Shown in pieces: positions 45,817 to 55,283 of a stretch of 57,274 nucleotides of DNA; within the stretch, counting starts at the first letter, position 1, and each line of letters opens with the position of its first letter. Position numbers and translations under genes: made by a program. The stretch is from an uncultured Alkalilimnicola sp. Its GTDB lineage: Bacteria > Pseudomonadota > Gammaproteobacteria > Nitrococcales > AK92. The notes under the pieces were generated by a model, which was not told where the DNA came from, made no database searches, and worked only from the letters and a program-made list of their open reading frames with translations. The stretch spans positions 1-57,274 of the forward strand of contig CALGAN010000060.1 of assembly GCA_937951875.1 (NCBI GenBank), in the 5' to 3' direction.

Positions 45817-46314
45817 CTAGACATGATCGTCGGGCGGCTGCGACCGTCCGACGATGGTGCGCGCCAGCACCAGGGCATCCTCACGCCCACCCACGGCCGG
45901 ATAGTAGCCCTTGCGCCGTCCGATCTCGCGGAACGACAGCGAGCGGTACAAGCGCAAGGCGGGCGTATTGGAAGGCCGCACCTCGAGGAACATCTCGCCA
46001 GCGCCGAGCCGTTCGGCCTGCTCCAGCACGAAACAGAGCAACCGGCGGCCGAGCCCCATGCCCTGCCACTCGGGGGCGACGCAGAGATTGAGCAGATGCG
46101 CCTCGCCGGCACCGTAGGACATCACCGCATAACCGCACAGCTCGTACTTCGACTCACACACCCAGCAGCCGTAGCCGACCCGTAGGCAGTCCAGGAAGAT
46201 GCCGCGGGTCCACGGGAACGGATAAGCGCGCTCCTCCACGGCCATGACCGCATCGATATCGGCGTCATGCATGGGGCGGATCGAAACGGCGGCGGCGTCC
46301 GGTACGGCGCTCAT
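45817..46314 (-). CDS. rimI: Ribosomal protein S18-alanine N-acetyltransferase RimI
   Basis: GNAT acetyltransferase of 165 aa. The acetyl-CoA-binding loop is APEWQGMGLGRRLL near 78-91, and the C-terminal NTPALRLYRSLSFREIGRRKGYY is the RimI signature. The N-terminal tail is slightly longer than in E. coli. It lies 45 bp after the uracil-DNA glycosylase gene; tsaB, its frequent neighbour, is absent here. Confidence 0.93.
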   Translation of the reverse strand: MSAVPDAAAVSIRPMHDADIDAVMAVEERAYPFPWTRGIFLDCLRVGYGCWVCESKYELCGYAVMSYGAGEAHLLNLCVAPEWQGMGLGRRLLCFVLEQAERLGAGEMFLEVRPSNTPALRLYRSLSFREIGRRKGYYPAVGGREDALVLARTIVGRSQPPDDHV

Positions 46315-46359
46315 GGCGACAACGGCCCTTCCTCGGTTGCAGCGGCTCCTTCGGCCACT

Positions 46360-47160
46360 CTAGCTTGCCAGCAGCGAGCGCGCCAGTTTCAGATCCTGCC
46401 AAGCCTTGGCCTTCTCCAAGGGCGAGCGCAGCAGATAAGCCGGATGGTAGGTCACCACCAGCGGCACCCGGCGCGGCCCGAAGCGATGGACCACGCCCCG
46501 GAGCTTGCCGATCGGCGCGTCGGTCTCGAGCAGATTCTGCGCGGCGATGCGGCCCACCGCCAAGATGAGTTCCGGCTGCACCAATTCCAACTGCCGCTCC
46601 AGGAACCCCGCGCAGGCGGCGACCTCCGGCGGCTGCGGATCACGGTTGTTGGGCGGGCGGCACTTGAGGATGTTGGCGATGTACACCTGCTCGCGCGGGT
46701 AACCCATCGCGAACAGCATGGCGTTGAGCAACTGGCCGGCGCGGCCGACGAAGGGCTCGCCCTGACGGTCCTCGTCGGCGCCGGGGGCCTCGCCGATCAC
46801 CATCAGGCGCGCTTGGCGGTTGCCGACGCCGAACACGGTCTGGGCGCGCGTCTCGCACAGGCCGCAGGCGCGACAGGCGGCGACCGCGGCCTTGAGTTCG
46901 TCCCAGTCCAGAGGCGGCGCGGGCGTTGCCGGGGGCTCCGCAGCCGCCGGCAAGGCGACCGGCGGCGCTACCACCGGCTCCTCCGGTGCCGCGACCCGCG
47001 CCTCGAACTGAAGCGCCGGGGCTGGAACCGGAGCCTCCGGAGCGGCGATCGACGGCTGCGGAGCGGCTGCCGCGGGAGCTACCGCGGCCTGCCGCGGCAG
47101 CCAGAGGTCGATGCCCATCCGCTCGAGATAGAGCCGTCGCCGCGCCGCATCGACCGTCAT
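46360..47160 (-). CDS. Uracil-DNA glycosylase, family 4-like
   Basis: Removes uracil from DNA. The 266-aa protein has an N-terminal segment with MGIDLWLPR, an Ala/Pro-rich linker (about 25-80) and the catalytic domain. Cys residues in CRACGLC and a distal CRPPNN suit the iron-sulfur cluster. Motif 1 is GEAPGADEDRQGEPFVGRAG and motif 2 is TYHPAYLLR. GAGG lies before the ATG. It is located between leuA and rimI. Confidence 0.92.
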   Translation of the reverse strand: MTVDAARRRLYLERMGIDLWLPRQAAVAPAAAAPQPSIAAPEAPVPAPALQFEARVAAPEEPVVAPPVALPAAAEPPATPAPPLDWDELKAAVAACRACGLCETRAQTVFGVGNRQARLMVIGEAPGADEDRQGEPFVGRAGQLLNAMLFAMGYPREQVYIANILKCRPPNNRDPQPPEVAACAGFLERQLELVQPELILAVGRIAAQNLLETDAPIGKLRGVVHRFGPRRVPLVVTYHPAYLLRSPLEKAKAWQDLKLARSLLAS

Positions 47161-47195
47161 CGTCCACCTCTAGTGGCCGCCACCCGCGTCCCGCG

Positions 47196-48746
47196 CTAGA
47201 CCGGGCTGACCTGCGGATGGGCGCGCTCGGTGCTCTGCCAGAGCTTGTTGACGGCGTTGACGTAGGCCTTGGCCGAGGCGATCACGATGTCGGTATCGGA
47301 GCCCTGACCGTTGACGATCCGCCCGCCCTTGTCGAGCCGCACCGTGACCTCGCCCTGGGCGTCGGTGCCGGTGGTGATGTTGCTGACCGAGTACAGCACC
47401 AGCTGCGCGTCGGTGGCCACCAGCGATTCGATGGCCTTGAACGACGCGTCCACCGGGCCGCTGCCCTCGGCCACCGCCTCGCGCTCCTCGCCGTCGATCG
47501 ACAGCACCACCCGCGCCTTCGGCACCTCGCCGGTCTGCGAGCAGACGCTGAGGAACACCAGCTTGGCGCGCTCGTTCTCCAGCGCCAGGTTGGCCTCGGT
47601 CACCAGCGCCTGCAGATCCTCGTCGAAGATCTCCGACTTCTTGTCGGCCAAATCCTTGAAGCGCAGGAATGCCTCGTTGAGCTGCTCCTCGGACTCGAAA
47701 GTCACGCCCAGCTCCTGCAGGCGGGCGCGGAACGCCGCCCGGCCGGACAGCTTACCGAGCACCATGCGGTTGGTGTTCCAGCCCACGTCCTCGGCGCGCA
47801 TGATCTCGTAAGTCTCGCGGTGCTTGAGCACGCCGTCCTGATGGATGCCGGACTCGTGGGCGAAGGCGTTGGCGCCGACGATGGCCTTGTTCGGCTGCAC
47901 CGGGAAGCCGGTGATGTTCGACACCAGCCTGGACACCGGCACGATCTCGCGGGTGTTGATGTCGGTGTCGCAGGGGAAGACGTCGCGGCGGGTGCGCACC
48001 GCCATCACGATCTCCTCCAGCGAGGCGTTGCCGGCGCGCTCGCCCAGGCCGTTGATGGTGCACTCCACCTGCCGCGCGCCAGCCAGTACCGCCGCCAGCG
48101 AGTTGGCGACCGCCAGGCCGAGGTCGTTATGGCAGTGCACCGAGAACACCGCCTTGTCGGAGTTCGGTACCCGCTCGCGCAGACTGCGGATCAGCGCGGC
48201 GAACTGCTCCGGCACGTTGTAGCCGACCGTGTCGGGAATGTTCACCGTGGTGGCGCCGGCGTCGATCACCGCCTCGATCACCCGGCAGAGGAAATCCGGC
48301 TCGGAGCGGCCGGCGTCCTCCGGCGAGAACTCGACGTCGTCGCAGAACTGACGCGCGAACTTCACCGCCGCCACCGCGTGCTCCAGCACCTGCTCCGGCT
48401 CCATCTGCAGCTTCATCTTCATGTGGATCGGCGAGGTGGCGAGGAAGGTGTGGATGCGCGCCGCCCGCGCGTCCTTCAGCGCCTCGGCGGCGCGGCGGAT
48501 GTCAGCCTCGCGCGCCCGGGCCAGGCCGCAGATGCGCGCCTCGGTGACGGCGCGCGCCACCGCCTGCACGGCCTCGAAATCGCCGTTGCTGGCCGCCGGG
48601 AAGCCCGCTTCGATCACGTCCACCCGCAACCGCTCCAGGGCCTTGGCGATACGGACCTTCTCCTCCTTGGTCATGGAGGCGCCCGGGCTCTGCTCGCCGT
48701 CGCGCAGCGTGGTATCGAAGATGATCAGCTTGTCTTTGTTGCTCAT
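47196..48746 (-). CDS. leuA: 2-isopropylmalate synthase
   Basis: First committed enzyme of leucine synthesis. The ATG at 48746 with GGAG at 8 nt gives 516 aa. The TIM barrel shows DTTLRDGEQSPGASM and HCHNDLGLAVANS; the C-terminal part is the leucine-sensing regulatory domain. It follows pssA and is close to ilvC-ilvN, a branched-chain amino acid cluster. Confidence 0.97.
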   Translation of the reverse strand: MSNKDKLIIFDTTLRDGEQSPGASMTKEEKVRIAKALERLRVDVIEAGFPAASNGDFEAVQAVARAVTEARICGLARAREADIRRAAEALKDARAARIHTFLATSPIHMKMKLQMEPEQVLEHAVAAVKFARQFCDDVEFSPEDAGRSEPDFLCRVIEAVIDAGATTVNIPDTVGYNVPEQFAALIRSLRERVPNSDKAVFSVHCHNDLGLAVANSLAAVLAGARQVECTINGLGERAGNASLEEIVMAVRTRRDVFPCDTDINTREIVPVSRLVSNITGFPVQPNKAIVGANAFAHESGIHQDGVLKHRETYEIMRAEDVGWNTNRMVLGKLSGRAAFRARLQELGVTFESEEQLNEAFLRFKDLADKKSEIFDEDLQALVTEANLALENERAKLVFLSVCSQTGEVPKARVVLSIDGEEREAVAEGSGPVDASFKAIESLVATDAQLVLYSVSNITTGTDAQGEVTVRLDKGGRIVNGQGSDTDIVIASAKAYVNAVNKLWQSTERAHPQVSPV

Positions 48747-48812
48747 GTCACGGGCTCCAGGATCCCGCCGGATGGGGCCAGCCAAGGCCAGCCATCCGGC
48801 TCGCTCGGTACG

Positions 48813-49607
48813 TTACGGCGTCTCGCCATCGATCCGCTGCAGCCGGCGCCGGCGGCGCTGCAGCACCGTCAACACCGGTCCGGACAGCATATAGACCAGG
48901 AAAATCAAAAATAGGGTCATGGGCAGGTGAACCTGCGCCACGGCGAACGCCACCGCCAGCACCACCATGGCCACGAACGGCACGCGGTAGCGGAAGTCGA
49001 ATTCCTTGAAGCTGTAATAGCGAATGTTGCTGACCATCAGCAACGCCACGCTGACGGTGAGCAACCAGGCGACGATCTCGATGGGCAGACCGCGCGCTCC
49101 CAGATCATCGCCGACCCAGACCAGCGACGCCACCACCGCGGCCGCCGCCGGGCTGGGCAAGCCCTGGAAGTAGCGCTTATCCACCACCCCGACCTGGGTA
49201 TTGAAGCGCGCCAAGCGCAACGCCGCGCAGGCGGTATAGGTGAAGGCGCCGATCCAGCCGAGCTTGCCCCACGTATCCCCCATGTTCTGCATGCCGGCCA
49301 GGGCCCATTCGAACACCACCAGCGACGGCGCCACGCCAAACGACACCATGTCGGAGAGGCTGTCGTACTGAACGCCGAATTCGCTCTGGGTGTTGGTCAG
49401 ACGGGCCACGCGGCCGTCCATGCCGTCGAGGATCATGGCCACGAAGATCGCCACGCCGGCGACCCAGAACTCGTTGTTCATGGCCGCCACGACGGCGTAG
49501 AACCCCGCGAACAGCGCCGCGGTGGTGAACAGGTTGGGAAGGAGGTAGATGCCGCGACGACGTTTGACGACTTCGCTGGCCTCGTTGTCGGTGTCCAGTT
49601 CGTTCAT
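48813..49607 (-). CDS. pssA: CDP-diacylglycerol-serine O-phosphatidyltransferase
   Basis: Membrane enzyme that makes phosphatidylserine. The 264-aa protein has about eight membrane segments and the CDP-alcohol phosphotransferase motif DGMDGRVARL...GVQYDSLSD. It is the integral-membrane (type II) kind, not the soluble E. coli type. pssA lies between ilvC and leuA, as in many beta- and gammaproteobacteria. The start ATG has a weak ribosome-binding site. Confidence 0.95.
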   Translation of the reverse strand: MNELDTDNEASEVVKRRRGIYLLPNLFTTAALFAGFYAVVAAMNNEFWVAGVAIFVAMILDGMDGRVARLTNTQSEFGVQYDSLSDMVSFGVAPSLVVFEWALAGMQNMGDTWGKLGWIGAFTYTACAALRLARFNTQVGVVDKRYFQGLPSPAAAAVVASLVWVGDDLGARGLPIEIVAWLLTVSVALLMVSNIRYYSFKEFDFRYRVPFVAMVVLAVAFAVAQVHLPMTLFLIFLVYMLSGPVLTVLQRRRRRLQRIDGETP

Positions 49608-49681
49608 AGTACCGCTGGGTTGACTGACTGCGGCCGAAGTCAACACTGTACTCGTTTTGGCCGGCGGCCGCTAAGCAATGA

Positions 49682-49708
49682 AAAAAGCCGGGGAAACCCC
49701 GGCTTTTT
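49682..49708. terminator. Bidirectional terminator between ilvC and pssA
   Basis: A 12-bp perfect stem (aaaaagccgggg / ccccggcttttt) with a 3-nt loop. On the minus strand it ends the ilvN-ilvC transcript 18 bp after ilvC, so pssA-leuA needs its own promoter. Confidence 0.93.
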
Positions 49709-49726
49709 CGACCGCTGGCCGCAAGC

Positions 49727-50743
49727 TTAGTTCTTGCTCTTGTCCACCAGCTTCTTAGCCTTGATCCACGGCATCATCTCGCGCAGCCGGGCGCCGACCT
49801 CCTCGATCGGGTGCTCGGCGGCGATGCGGCGCATGGCCTTCAGGGTCGGGGCGCCGGCCTGGTTCTCCAGGATGAACTCACGGGCGAACTGACCGGTCTG
49901 GATCTCCTTGAGGATCTCCTTCATGGCCGCCTTGGTCTGCTCGGTGATCACGCGCGGACCGCGGGTGAAGTCACCGTACTCGGCGGTGTTGGAGATCGAG
50001 TAGCGCATGTCGGCGATGCCGCCCTGGTACATCAGGTCGACGATCAGCTTCAGCTCGTGCAGGCACTCGAAGTAGGCCATCTCCGGCGCGTAACCGGCCT
50101 CCACCAGCGTCTCGAAGCCGGCCTGCACCAGCGCCACGGTGCCACCGCACAGCACCGCCTGCTCACCGAACAGGTCGGTCTCGGTCTCCTCGCGGAAGGT
50201 GGTCTCGATCACGCCGGCGCGGCCACCACCATTGGCGGAGGCATAGGACAGAGCGATGTCGCGCGCCTTGCCGGTGGCGTTCTGATGGACCGCGATCAGG
50301 CTCGGCACGCCGCCGCCCTCGACGTAGGTGCTGCGCACCAGGTGGCCGGGGCCCTTGGGGGCGATCATGATCACGTCCAGGTCGGCGCGCGGCACGATGG
50401 CGCCGAAGTGGATGTTGAAGCCGTGGGCGAAGGCCAGCGCCGCGCCCTGCTTGAGGTTCGGCTCGATCTGCTCGCGATAGGTCTTGGCCTGGTGCTCGTC
50501 GGGGATGAGGATCATCACCAGGTCGGCCTGCTTCACGGCCTCCTCGATCGCCAGCACCTTCAGGCCGGCGGCCTCGGCCTTCTTCGCGGACTCGGAACCC
50601 GGACGCAGACCCACGACGACATCCACGCCGGAGTCCTTGAGGTTCAGCGCATGGGCGTGGCCCTGCGAACCGTAGCCGACGATCGCGACCTTCTTGCTCT
50701 GAATGATGGAGAGGTCGGCGTCTTTGTCGTAATAGATCTTCAT
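49727..50743 (-). CDS. ilvC: Ketol-acid reductoisomerase (NADP+)
   Basis: Second step of valine and isoleucine synthesis. The 338-aa class I protein starts at the ATG at 50743. It has the nucleotide-binding GYGSQGHAHALNL, PKGPGHLVR and the C-terminal knotted domain. The 60-bp gap after ilvN and the terminator beyond indicate an ilvN-ilvC unit. Confidence 0.98.
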   Translation of the reverse strand: MKIYYDKDADLSIIQSKKVAIVGYGSQGHAHALNLKDSGVDVVVGLRPGSESAKKAEAAGLKVLAIEEAVKQADLVMILIPDEHQAKTYREQIEPNLKQGAALAFAHGFNIHFGAIVPRADLDVIMIAPKGPGHLVRSTYVEGGGVPSLIAVHQNATGKARDIALSYASANGGGRAGVIETTFREETETDLFGEQAVLCGGTVALVQAGFETLVEAGYAPEMAYFECLHELKLIVDLMYQGGIADMRYSISNTAEYGDFTRGPRVITEQTKAAMKEILKEIQTGQFAREFILENQAGAPTLKAMRRIAAEHPIEEVGARLREMMPWIKAKKLVDKSKN

Positions 50744-50803
50744 CGTTCCCCCGTAGGAGTTGGCTTCGAGCCCGCAGGGCCCGGACGTCAATGGGAAAAA
50801 AAA

Positions 50804-51307
50804 CTAAACCCGCAGATGCTTCTCGCCGCGGGCAATACCGATCACACCGGAGCGAACGACTTCGAGGATGCCGTCCTTGCCGAGCGTGTTGATGAAGGCA
50901 TCGAGCTTGCGGCTGTCGCCGGTCATCTCGATGGTGTAGATCTTGTCGGTCACGTCCAGGATGCGGCCGCGGAAGATGTCCACCAGCCGCTTGATCTCCT
51001 CCCGGGCGTCGTTGCCGATCGCCTGCACCTTCACCAGCATCATCTCGCGCTCGATGTGGGTGGCCTCGGTGATGTCCATCACCTTGACCACGTCGAGCAG
51101 CTTGTTCAGCTGCTTGATGATCTGCTCGATGATGCGGTCGTTGCCGACCGTCACCAGAGTCATGCGCGAAAGCGTGGGATCGTCGGTAGGCGCTACCGTC
51201 AGCGACTCGATGTTGTATCCGCGGGCCGTGAACAAACCGGCGATGCGCGCCAGTGCCCCAAACTCGTTTTCCACCAGGATCGAGATGATGTGCCGCATAT
51301 TTTGCAT
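50804..51307 (-). CDS. ilvN: Acetolactate synthase small (regulatory) subunit
   Basis: Confers valine feedback control on acetolactate synthase. The 167-aa protein starts at the ATG at 51307; an ATG three codons later is a second candidate. It has an N-terminal ACT domain (HIISILVENEFGALARIAGLF) and a C-terminal ACT-like domain. It belongs to the long IlvH/IlvN type. The catalytic subunit gene ilvB/ilvI is not found upstream or anywhere in the window. Confidence 0.95.
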   Translation of the reverse strand: MQNMRHIISILVENEFGALARIAGLFTARGYNIESLTVAPTDDPTLSRMTLVTVGNDRIIEQIIKQLNKLLDVVKVMDITEATHIEREMMLVKVQAIGNDAREEIKRLVDIFRGRILDVTDKIYTIEMTGDSRKLDAFINTLGKDGILEVVRSGVIGIARGEKHLRV

Positions 51308-51444
51308 CGAGCCGCCTAATGCTTGCCGGTGCCCGCCGCTAGCGCCGCTGCTCCGGCATGGACAAGGAGAATCGCACCCGCGCAGGCCAGGCGCCCGCCC
51401 CATCCCCCGGCAGACGCCCTGGAAGGGCACGATGGAAGGCAGCC

Positions 51445-51473
51445 AAGCTACTTGGGATCGGGCTGCGCGTCAA
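51445..51473 (-). promoter_or_regulatory. Probable sigma-70 promoter of ilvN-ilvC
   Basis: TTGACG (51473-51468), 17 nt, TAGCTT (51450-51445) on the minus strand. The leader of about 130 nt shows no branched-chain-rich leader peptide. It supports ilvN being the first gene of its transcript. Confidence 0.55.
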
Positions 51474-51583
51474 GGTGGAAGCCCTTGTTTTCCGTCGGGT
51501 CGTGACCTATCTCACCTTGTCGCTGCCGCGCAGCCGGCATAATCTCCCTCACAATAACTCAAAACTCGAACGGAGTTGCCCGC

Positions 51584-52060
51584 ATGCGCTTGATTCGACT
51601 GGGGGAAATCCTCGTCTTCTGCGTGTCGCTGCTGGTGGCCCAGGCCGCTGCCGCCGCCGTCTACAAATGGACCGACGCCCAGGGACGCGTGCACTACTCG
51701 TCGCAACCGCCTCCCGGCCAATCCGCGGAAGCGGTGAAGATCCGCCAGGGCTCGCCGGCCGCCGCGGAGCAGCCGCCGCAGGCGAACCGCGCCGCGACCG
51801 CCGATGCGCCGGCGCAGAGCGCCGCCGACGAGGACGCCGCGCGTCAGGCGCGCCGCGAGGCGTTGCGCAAGAACTGCGAAATCGCCCGCAAGAACCTGGC
51901 GGCGCTGGAGGATCCGACCTACCGCCGCTTCCGCCTGGAGGAAGGCAAGGAGCCGGTGTTCCTCACCGATGAGCAGCGTCAGGCGCAGATCGTCAAGGCC
52001 CGGTCCCAGGTCCAGGAGTTCTGCATCGAGGAGCAGCCGCAGGATCAGCGCGACTCCTGA
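51584..52060 (+). CDS. DUF4124 exported protein
   Basis: A 158-aa protein with a signal peptide (about 1-24) and a DUF4124 core, VYKWTDAQGRVHYSSQPP, near 26-43. The rest is Ala/Gln-rich and helical, with two cysteines in the second half. The function is unknown. GGAG precedes the ATG by 8 nt; TTGTCG and CATAAT with a short 15-nt spacer (51517-51543) may be its promoter. It lies 80 bp before proS. Confidence 0.85.
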   Translation: MRLIRLGEILVFCVSLLVAQAAAAAVYKWTDAQGRVHYSSQPPPGQSAEAVKIRQGSPAAAEQPPQANRAATADAPAQSAADEDAARQARREALRKNCEIARKNLAALEDPTYRRFRLEEGKEPVFLTDEQRQAQIVKARSQVQEFCIEEQPQDQRDS

Positions 52061-52140
52061 TTCGTCGGGGCGTCGCGCGCGGCGGTGGCTTTGATATAAC
52101 CTTCCGCTCCCTGCATGAGGTCCACCAGAGGCTGTTCCCG

Positions 52141-53850
52141 ATGCGTGCTTCCCGCTTCCCCCTGTTCACCAGCAAGGAAACTCCCGCCGACGCGGAAGTG
52201 ATCAGCCACCAGCTGATGCTGCGCGCGGGTCTGATCCAGAGGCTGGCTTCGGGCCTCTACACCTGGCAGCCGCTGGGGCTGCGCGTGCTGCGCAAGGTCG
52301 AGCGCATCGTGCGCGAGGAAATGGACCGCGCCGGCGCGCTGGAGCTGCTGATGCCGGCGGTGCAGCCGGCCGAGCTGTGGCAGGAATCCGGCCGCTGGGA
52401 CTTCTACGGCCCTGAGCTACTGCGCTTCAAGGACCGGCATGATCGCGAGTTCTGCTTCGGCCCCACCCACGAAGAGGTGATCACCGACTTCGTGCGGCGC
52501 GAGATCAAGAGCTACAAGCAGCTGCCGGTCAACTTCTACCAGATCCAGACCAAGTTCCGCGACGAGGTGCGGCCGCGCTTCGGCGTGATGCGGGCGCGCG
52601 AGTTCTTGATGAAGGACGCCTACTCCTTCCACATGGACGACGCCTCGCTGGCCGAGACCTACCAGGCCATGTACGACGCCTACTGCCGGATCTTCACCCG
52701 TTTGGGGCTGCAGTTCCGCCCGGTGCGCGCCGACACCGGCTCGATCGGCGGCAACTACTCGCATGAGTTCCACGTACTGGCCAGCGCCGGCGAGGACGCG
52801 CTGGCCATCTCCGACAGCGGCGACTACGCCGCCAACGTCGAGCTGGCCGAGGCGCTGGCCCCTGCCACGCCGCGGCCGGCGCCGAGCGAAGCCCTGCGCG
52901 AGGTGGACACGCCCAACGCCGGCACCATCGAGGAAGTCAGCCAGCTGCTGGGCATCCCGGCCGAGCGCTGCCTCAAGACCCTGTTGGTCGAGGGCGCCGA
53001 CGGCGCGCTGATCGCCCTGGTGCTGCGCGGCGACCACCAGCTCAACGCCATCAAGGCCGAGAAGATCGACGGCGTGCTCGCCCCGCTGCGCATGGCCTCG
53101 CCGGAGCGGGTGCGCGAGGTGGTGGGCGCCGACGTCGGCTCGATCGGCCCGGTCGGTCTGAAGATCCGCGTGATCGCCGACCGCTCGGCGGTGAACGTGG
53201 CCGACTTCGTCTGCGGCGCCAACGTCAACGGCAAGCATCTGGCCGGCGTGAACTGGGGCCGCGACCTGCCCGAGCCGGAGGTGGCGGACCTGCGCAACGT
53301 GGTCGCCGGCGACCCCAGCCCGGACGGCAAGGGCACGCTGATCATCACCCGCGGCATCGAGGTCGGCCACATCTTCCAGCTCGGCCAGAAGTACTCGCGC
53401 GCGCTCAACTGCACCGTGCTCGACGAGAACGGCAAGCAGCACGTGCTGACCATGGGCTGCTACGGCATCGGCGTCTCCCGCGTGGTGGCCGCCGCCATTG
53501 AGCAGAACCACGACGAGCGCGGCATCATCTGGCCGGAGGCGATCGCGCCGTTCCAAGTGGCGCTGGTGTCGGTCAACATGCAGAAGTCGGCGGCCGTGGC
53601 CGAGGCCTCCGCCCGCCTCTACGACGAGCTGCAGGCCGCCGGCTTCGAGGTGCTCTGGGACGACCGCGACGCCCGCCCTGGCGTGAAGTTCGCCGACATG
53701 GAGCTGATCGGCATCCCGCACCGGGTGGTGGTCAGCGAGCGCGGCCTCGGCGCCGGCACGCTGGAGTACCGCGGCCGCCGCGACAGCGAGAGCCAGGACG
53801 TGGCGATCGCCGACATCGTCGAATTCCTGCGGCAACGCCGGAGCGCATGA
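52141..53850 (+). CDS. proS: Prolyl-tRNA synthetase (bacterial type)
   Basis: Class II synthetase that charges tRNA-Pro. The 569-aa protein has motif 2 in KFRDEVRPRFGVMRAREF, the INS editing domain (about 225-395) and motif 3 in GCYGIGVSRVVAAAI. The C-terminal anticodon-binding domain contains WDDRDARPGVKFADMEL. AGAGG lies 9 nt upstream of the ATG. Confidence 0.98.
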   Translation: MRASRFPLFTSKETPADAEVISHQLMLRAGLIQRLASGLYTWQPLGLRVLRKVERIVREEMDRAGALELLMPAVQPAELWQESGRWDFYGPELLRFKDRHDREFCFGPTHEEVITDFVRREIKSYKQLPVNFYQIQTKFRDEVRPRFGVMRAREFLMKDAYSFHMDDASLAETYQAMYDAYCRIFTRLGLQFRPVRADTGSIGGNYSHEFHVLASAGEDALAISDSGDYAANVELAEALAPATPRPAPSEALREVDTPNAGTIEEVSQLLGIPAERCLKTLLVEGADGALIALVLRGDHQLNAIKAEKIDGVLAPLRMASPERVREVVGADVGSIGPVGLKIRVIADRSAVNVADFVCGANVNGKHLAGVNWGRDLPEPEVADLRNVVAGDPSPDGKGTLIITRGIEVGHIFQLGQKYSRALNCTVLDENGKQHVLTMGCYGIGVSRVVAAAIEQNHDERGIIWPEAIAPFQVALVSVNMQKSAAVAEASARLYDELQAAGFEVLWDDRDARPGVKFADMELIGIPHRVVVSERGLGAGTLEYRGRRDSESQDVAIADIVEFLRQRRSA

Positions 53851-54437
53851 GACTAGGACGGCTGGTCGCTCTCGCGTCATTGCTCGCGAGCCTGCTCGCC
53901 AGCCGGGCGGTGCTCGCGGAAGCGGCCCAGCCGGCCGAACCGCTCGATCCGGGCTGGCGCGAGGCGCTGGCCCGAGCCGTGGCGGACACATCGACCTTCA
54001 GCAACCGCTACGTCGCCGAGGTCTGGCTGACCGACATGGCGAAGCGGCTGGAGAAGCGCATCCCCGATCCGCAGCAGCGCCTGGAGTTGCTGCGCCACGT
54101 CCACTACGAGGCGACCCGGGCGGGGCTGGAGCCGGAGCTGGTGCTGGCGGTCATCGACGTCGAGAGCAACTTCAACCGCTACGCCATTTCCTCGGCCGGC
54201 GCCCTCGGCCTGATGCAGATCATGCCGTTCTGGCTGCAGGAGATAGGCCAGCCCGGCGACAACCTGTTCCACATCCCCACCAACCTGCGCTTCGGCTGCA
54301 CCATCCTGCGCTACTACCTGGACATGGCCAAGGGCGATCTGACGGAGGCGCTGGCCCGTTATAACGGCAGCTACGGCCGCTACGAGTATCCCGGGCGGGT
54401 ATTCAACGCCTTGAACAAGCGCTGGTTCAGCCAATAG
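53847..54437 (+). CDS. Lytic murein transglycosylase (SLT domain)
   Basis: Splits the peptidoglycan glycan chain with 1,6-anhydro ring formation. The 196-aa exported protein has a signal peptide (about 1-25) and a C-terminal SLT domain with the catalytic Glu in IDVESNFNRYAISSAGALG and the GLMQIMP motif. It starts in an ATGA overlap with the proS stop codon. Confidence 0.9.
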   Translation: MRLGRLVALASLLASLLASRAVLAEAAQPAEPLDPGWREALARAVADTSTFSNRYVAEVWLTDMAKRLEKRIPDPQQRLELLRHVHYEATRAGLEPELVLAVIDVESNFNRYAISSAGALGLMQIMPFWLQEIGQPGDNLFHIPTNLRFGCTILRYYLDMAKGDLTEALARYNGSYGRYEYPGRVFNALNKRWFSQ

Positions 54438-54446
54438 GAAGCGGTC

Positions 54447-55277
54447 ATGCACACGGTACTGATCGCCGGCTGCGGCGACCTCGGCACGGACCTCGGGCGG
54501 CTGCTGGCCGAGCGGGGGCACACGGTCTACGGCTTGCGGCGCTCACGGCCGGTAGCGCCGCCGCTGCGCCCACTGCTGGCCGACCTCACCGACCCCGCCA
54601 CGCTCGGGCAGCTGCCGTCCGCCGATCTGGTGTATTACCTGGCCACCCCAGCGGCCTACGATGACGCGGCCTACCAGGCGACTTACGTGCGGGGCCTGGC
54701 CAATCTGCTCGCTCACCTGCCGGCACCGCCGCGACGCCTGCTGCTGGTATCCAGCACCACGGTGTACGGCCAGCTCGACGGCAGCTGGGTGGACGAGGAC
54801 TCGCCGACCGAGCCGCGCAGCTTCGCCGGGCGGCGCATGCTGGAAGCCGAGGCCCTGGCGCTGCACAGCGGCGCGCCGTGCGTGATCGTCCGCTTCGGCG
54901 GCATCTACGGCCCAGGACGCGAGCGTATGCTGCGCAAGGTACGGGCCGGCGAACCGTGCCCGGCCGAACCGCCGCTGTACACCAACCGCATCCACCGCGA
55001 CGACTGCGTGAGCGTGCTCGCTCACCTCGCCAGACCGGACATCGCGCCTGGCGTCTATCTGGCGGTGGACGACGAACCGTGCACCCAATGCGAGCTGATG
55101 GACTGGCTAGCGCAGCGCATGGGCCTGCCTCGCCCGGCGCGGATCGCTGCTCCGCCCGGCGGCCTGCGCGGCAGCAACAAGCGTTGCCGCAACGCCAAGC
55201 TCAAGGCCACCGGCTTTCGTCTGCGCTATCCCAGCTACCGCGAGGGCTATGAGGCGCTGCTGGCGGCCGGCGCCTGA
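54447..55277 (+). CDS. NAD(P)-dependent epimerase/dehydratase-like SDR protein
   Basis: A 276-aa extended SDR of the YeeZ-like kind. The nucleotide-binding GCGDLGTDLG near 8-17 is a modified GxxGxxG. The usual YxxxK motif is not apparent: the segment after SSTTVYG reads RRMLEAEAL, so catalytic activity is uncertain. AGGA precedes the ATG. It probably shares the proS transcript. It converges with cbiX with 6 bp between stop codons. Confidence 0.82.
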   Translation: MHTVLIAGCGDLGTDLGRLLAERGHTVYGLRRSRPVAPPLRPLLADLTDPATLGQLPSADLVYYLATPAAYDDAAYQATYVRGLANLLAHLPAPPRRLLLVSSTTVYGQLDGSWVDEDSPTEPRSFAGRRMLEAEALALHSGAPCVIVRFGGIYGPGRERMLRKVRAGEPCPAEPPLYTNRIHRDDCVSVLAHLARPDIAPGVYLAVDDEPCTQCELMDWLAQRMGLPRPARIAAPPGGLRGSNKRCRNAKLKATGFRLRYPSYREGYEALLAAGA

Positions 55278-55283
55278 GCGCCG

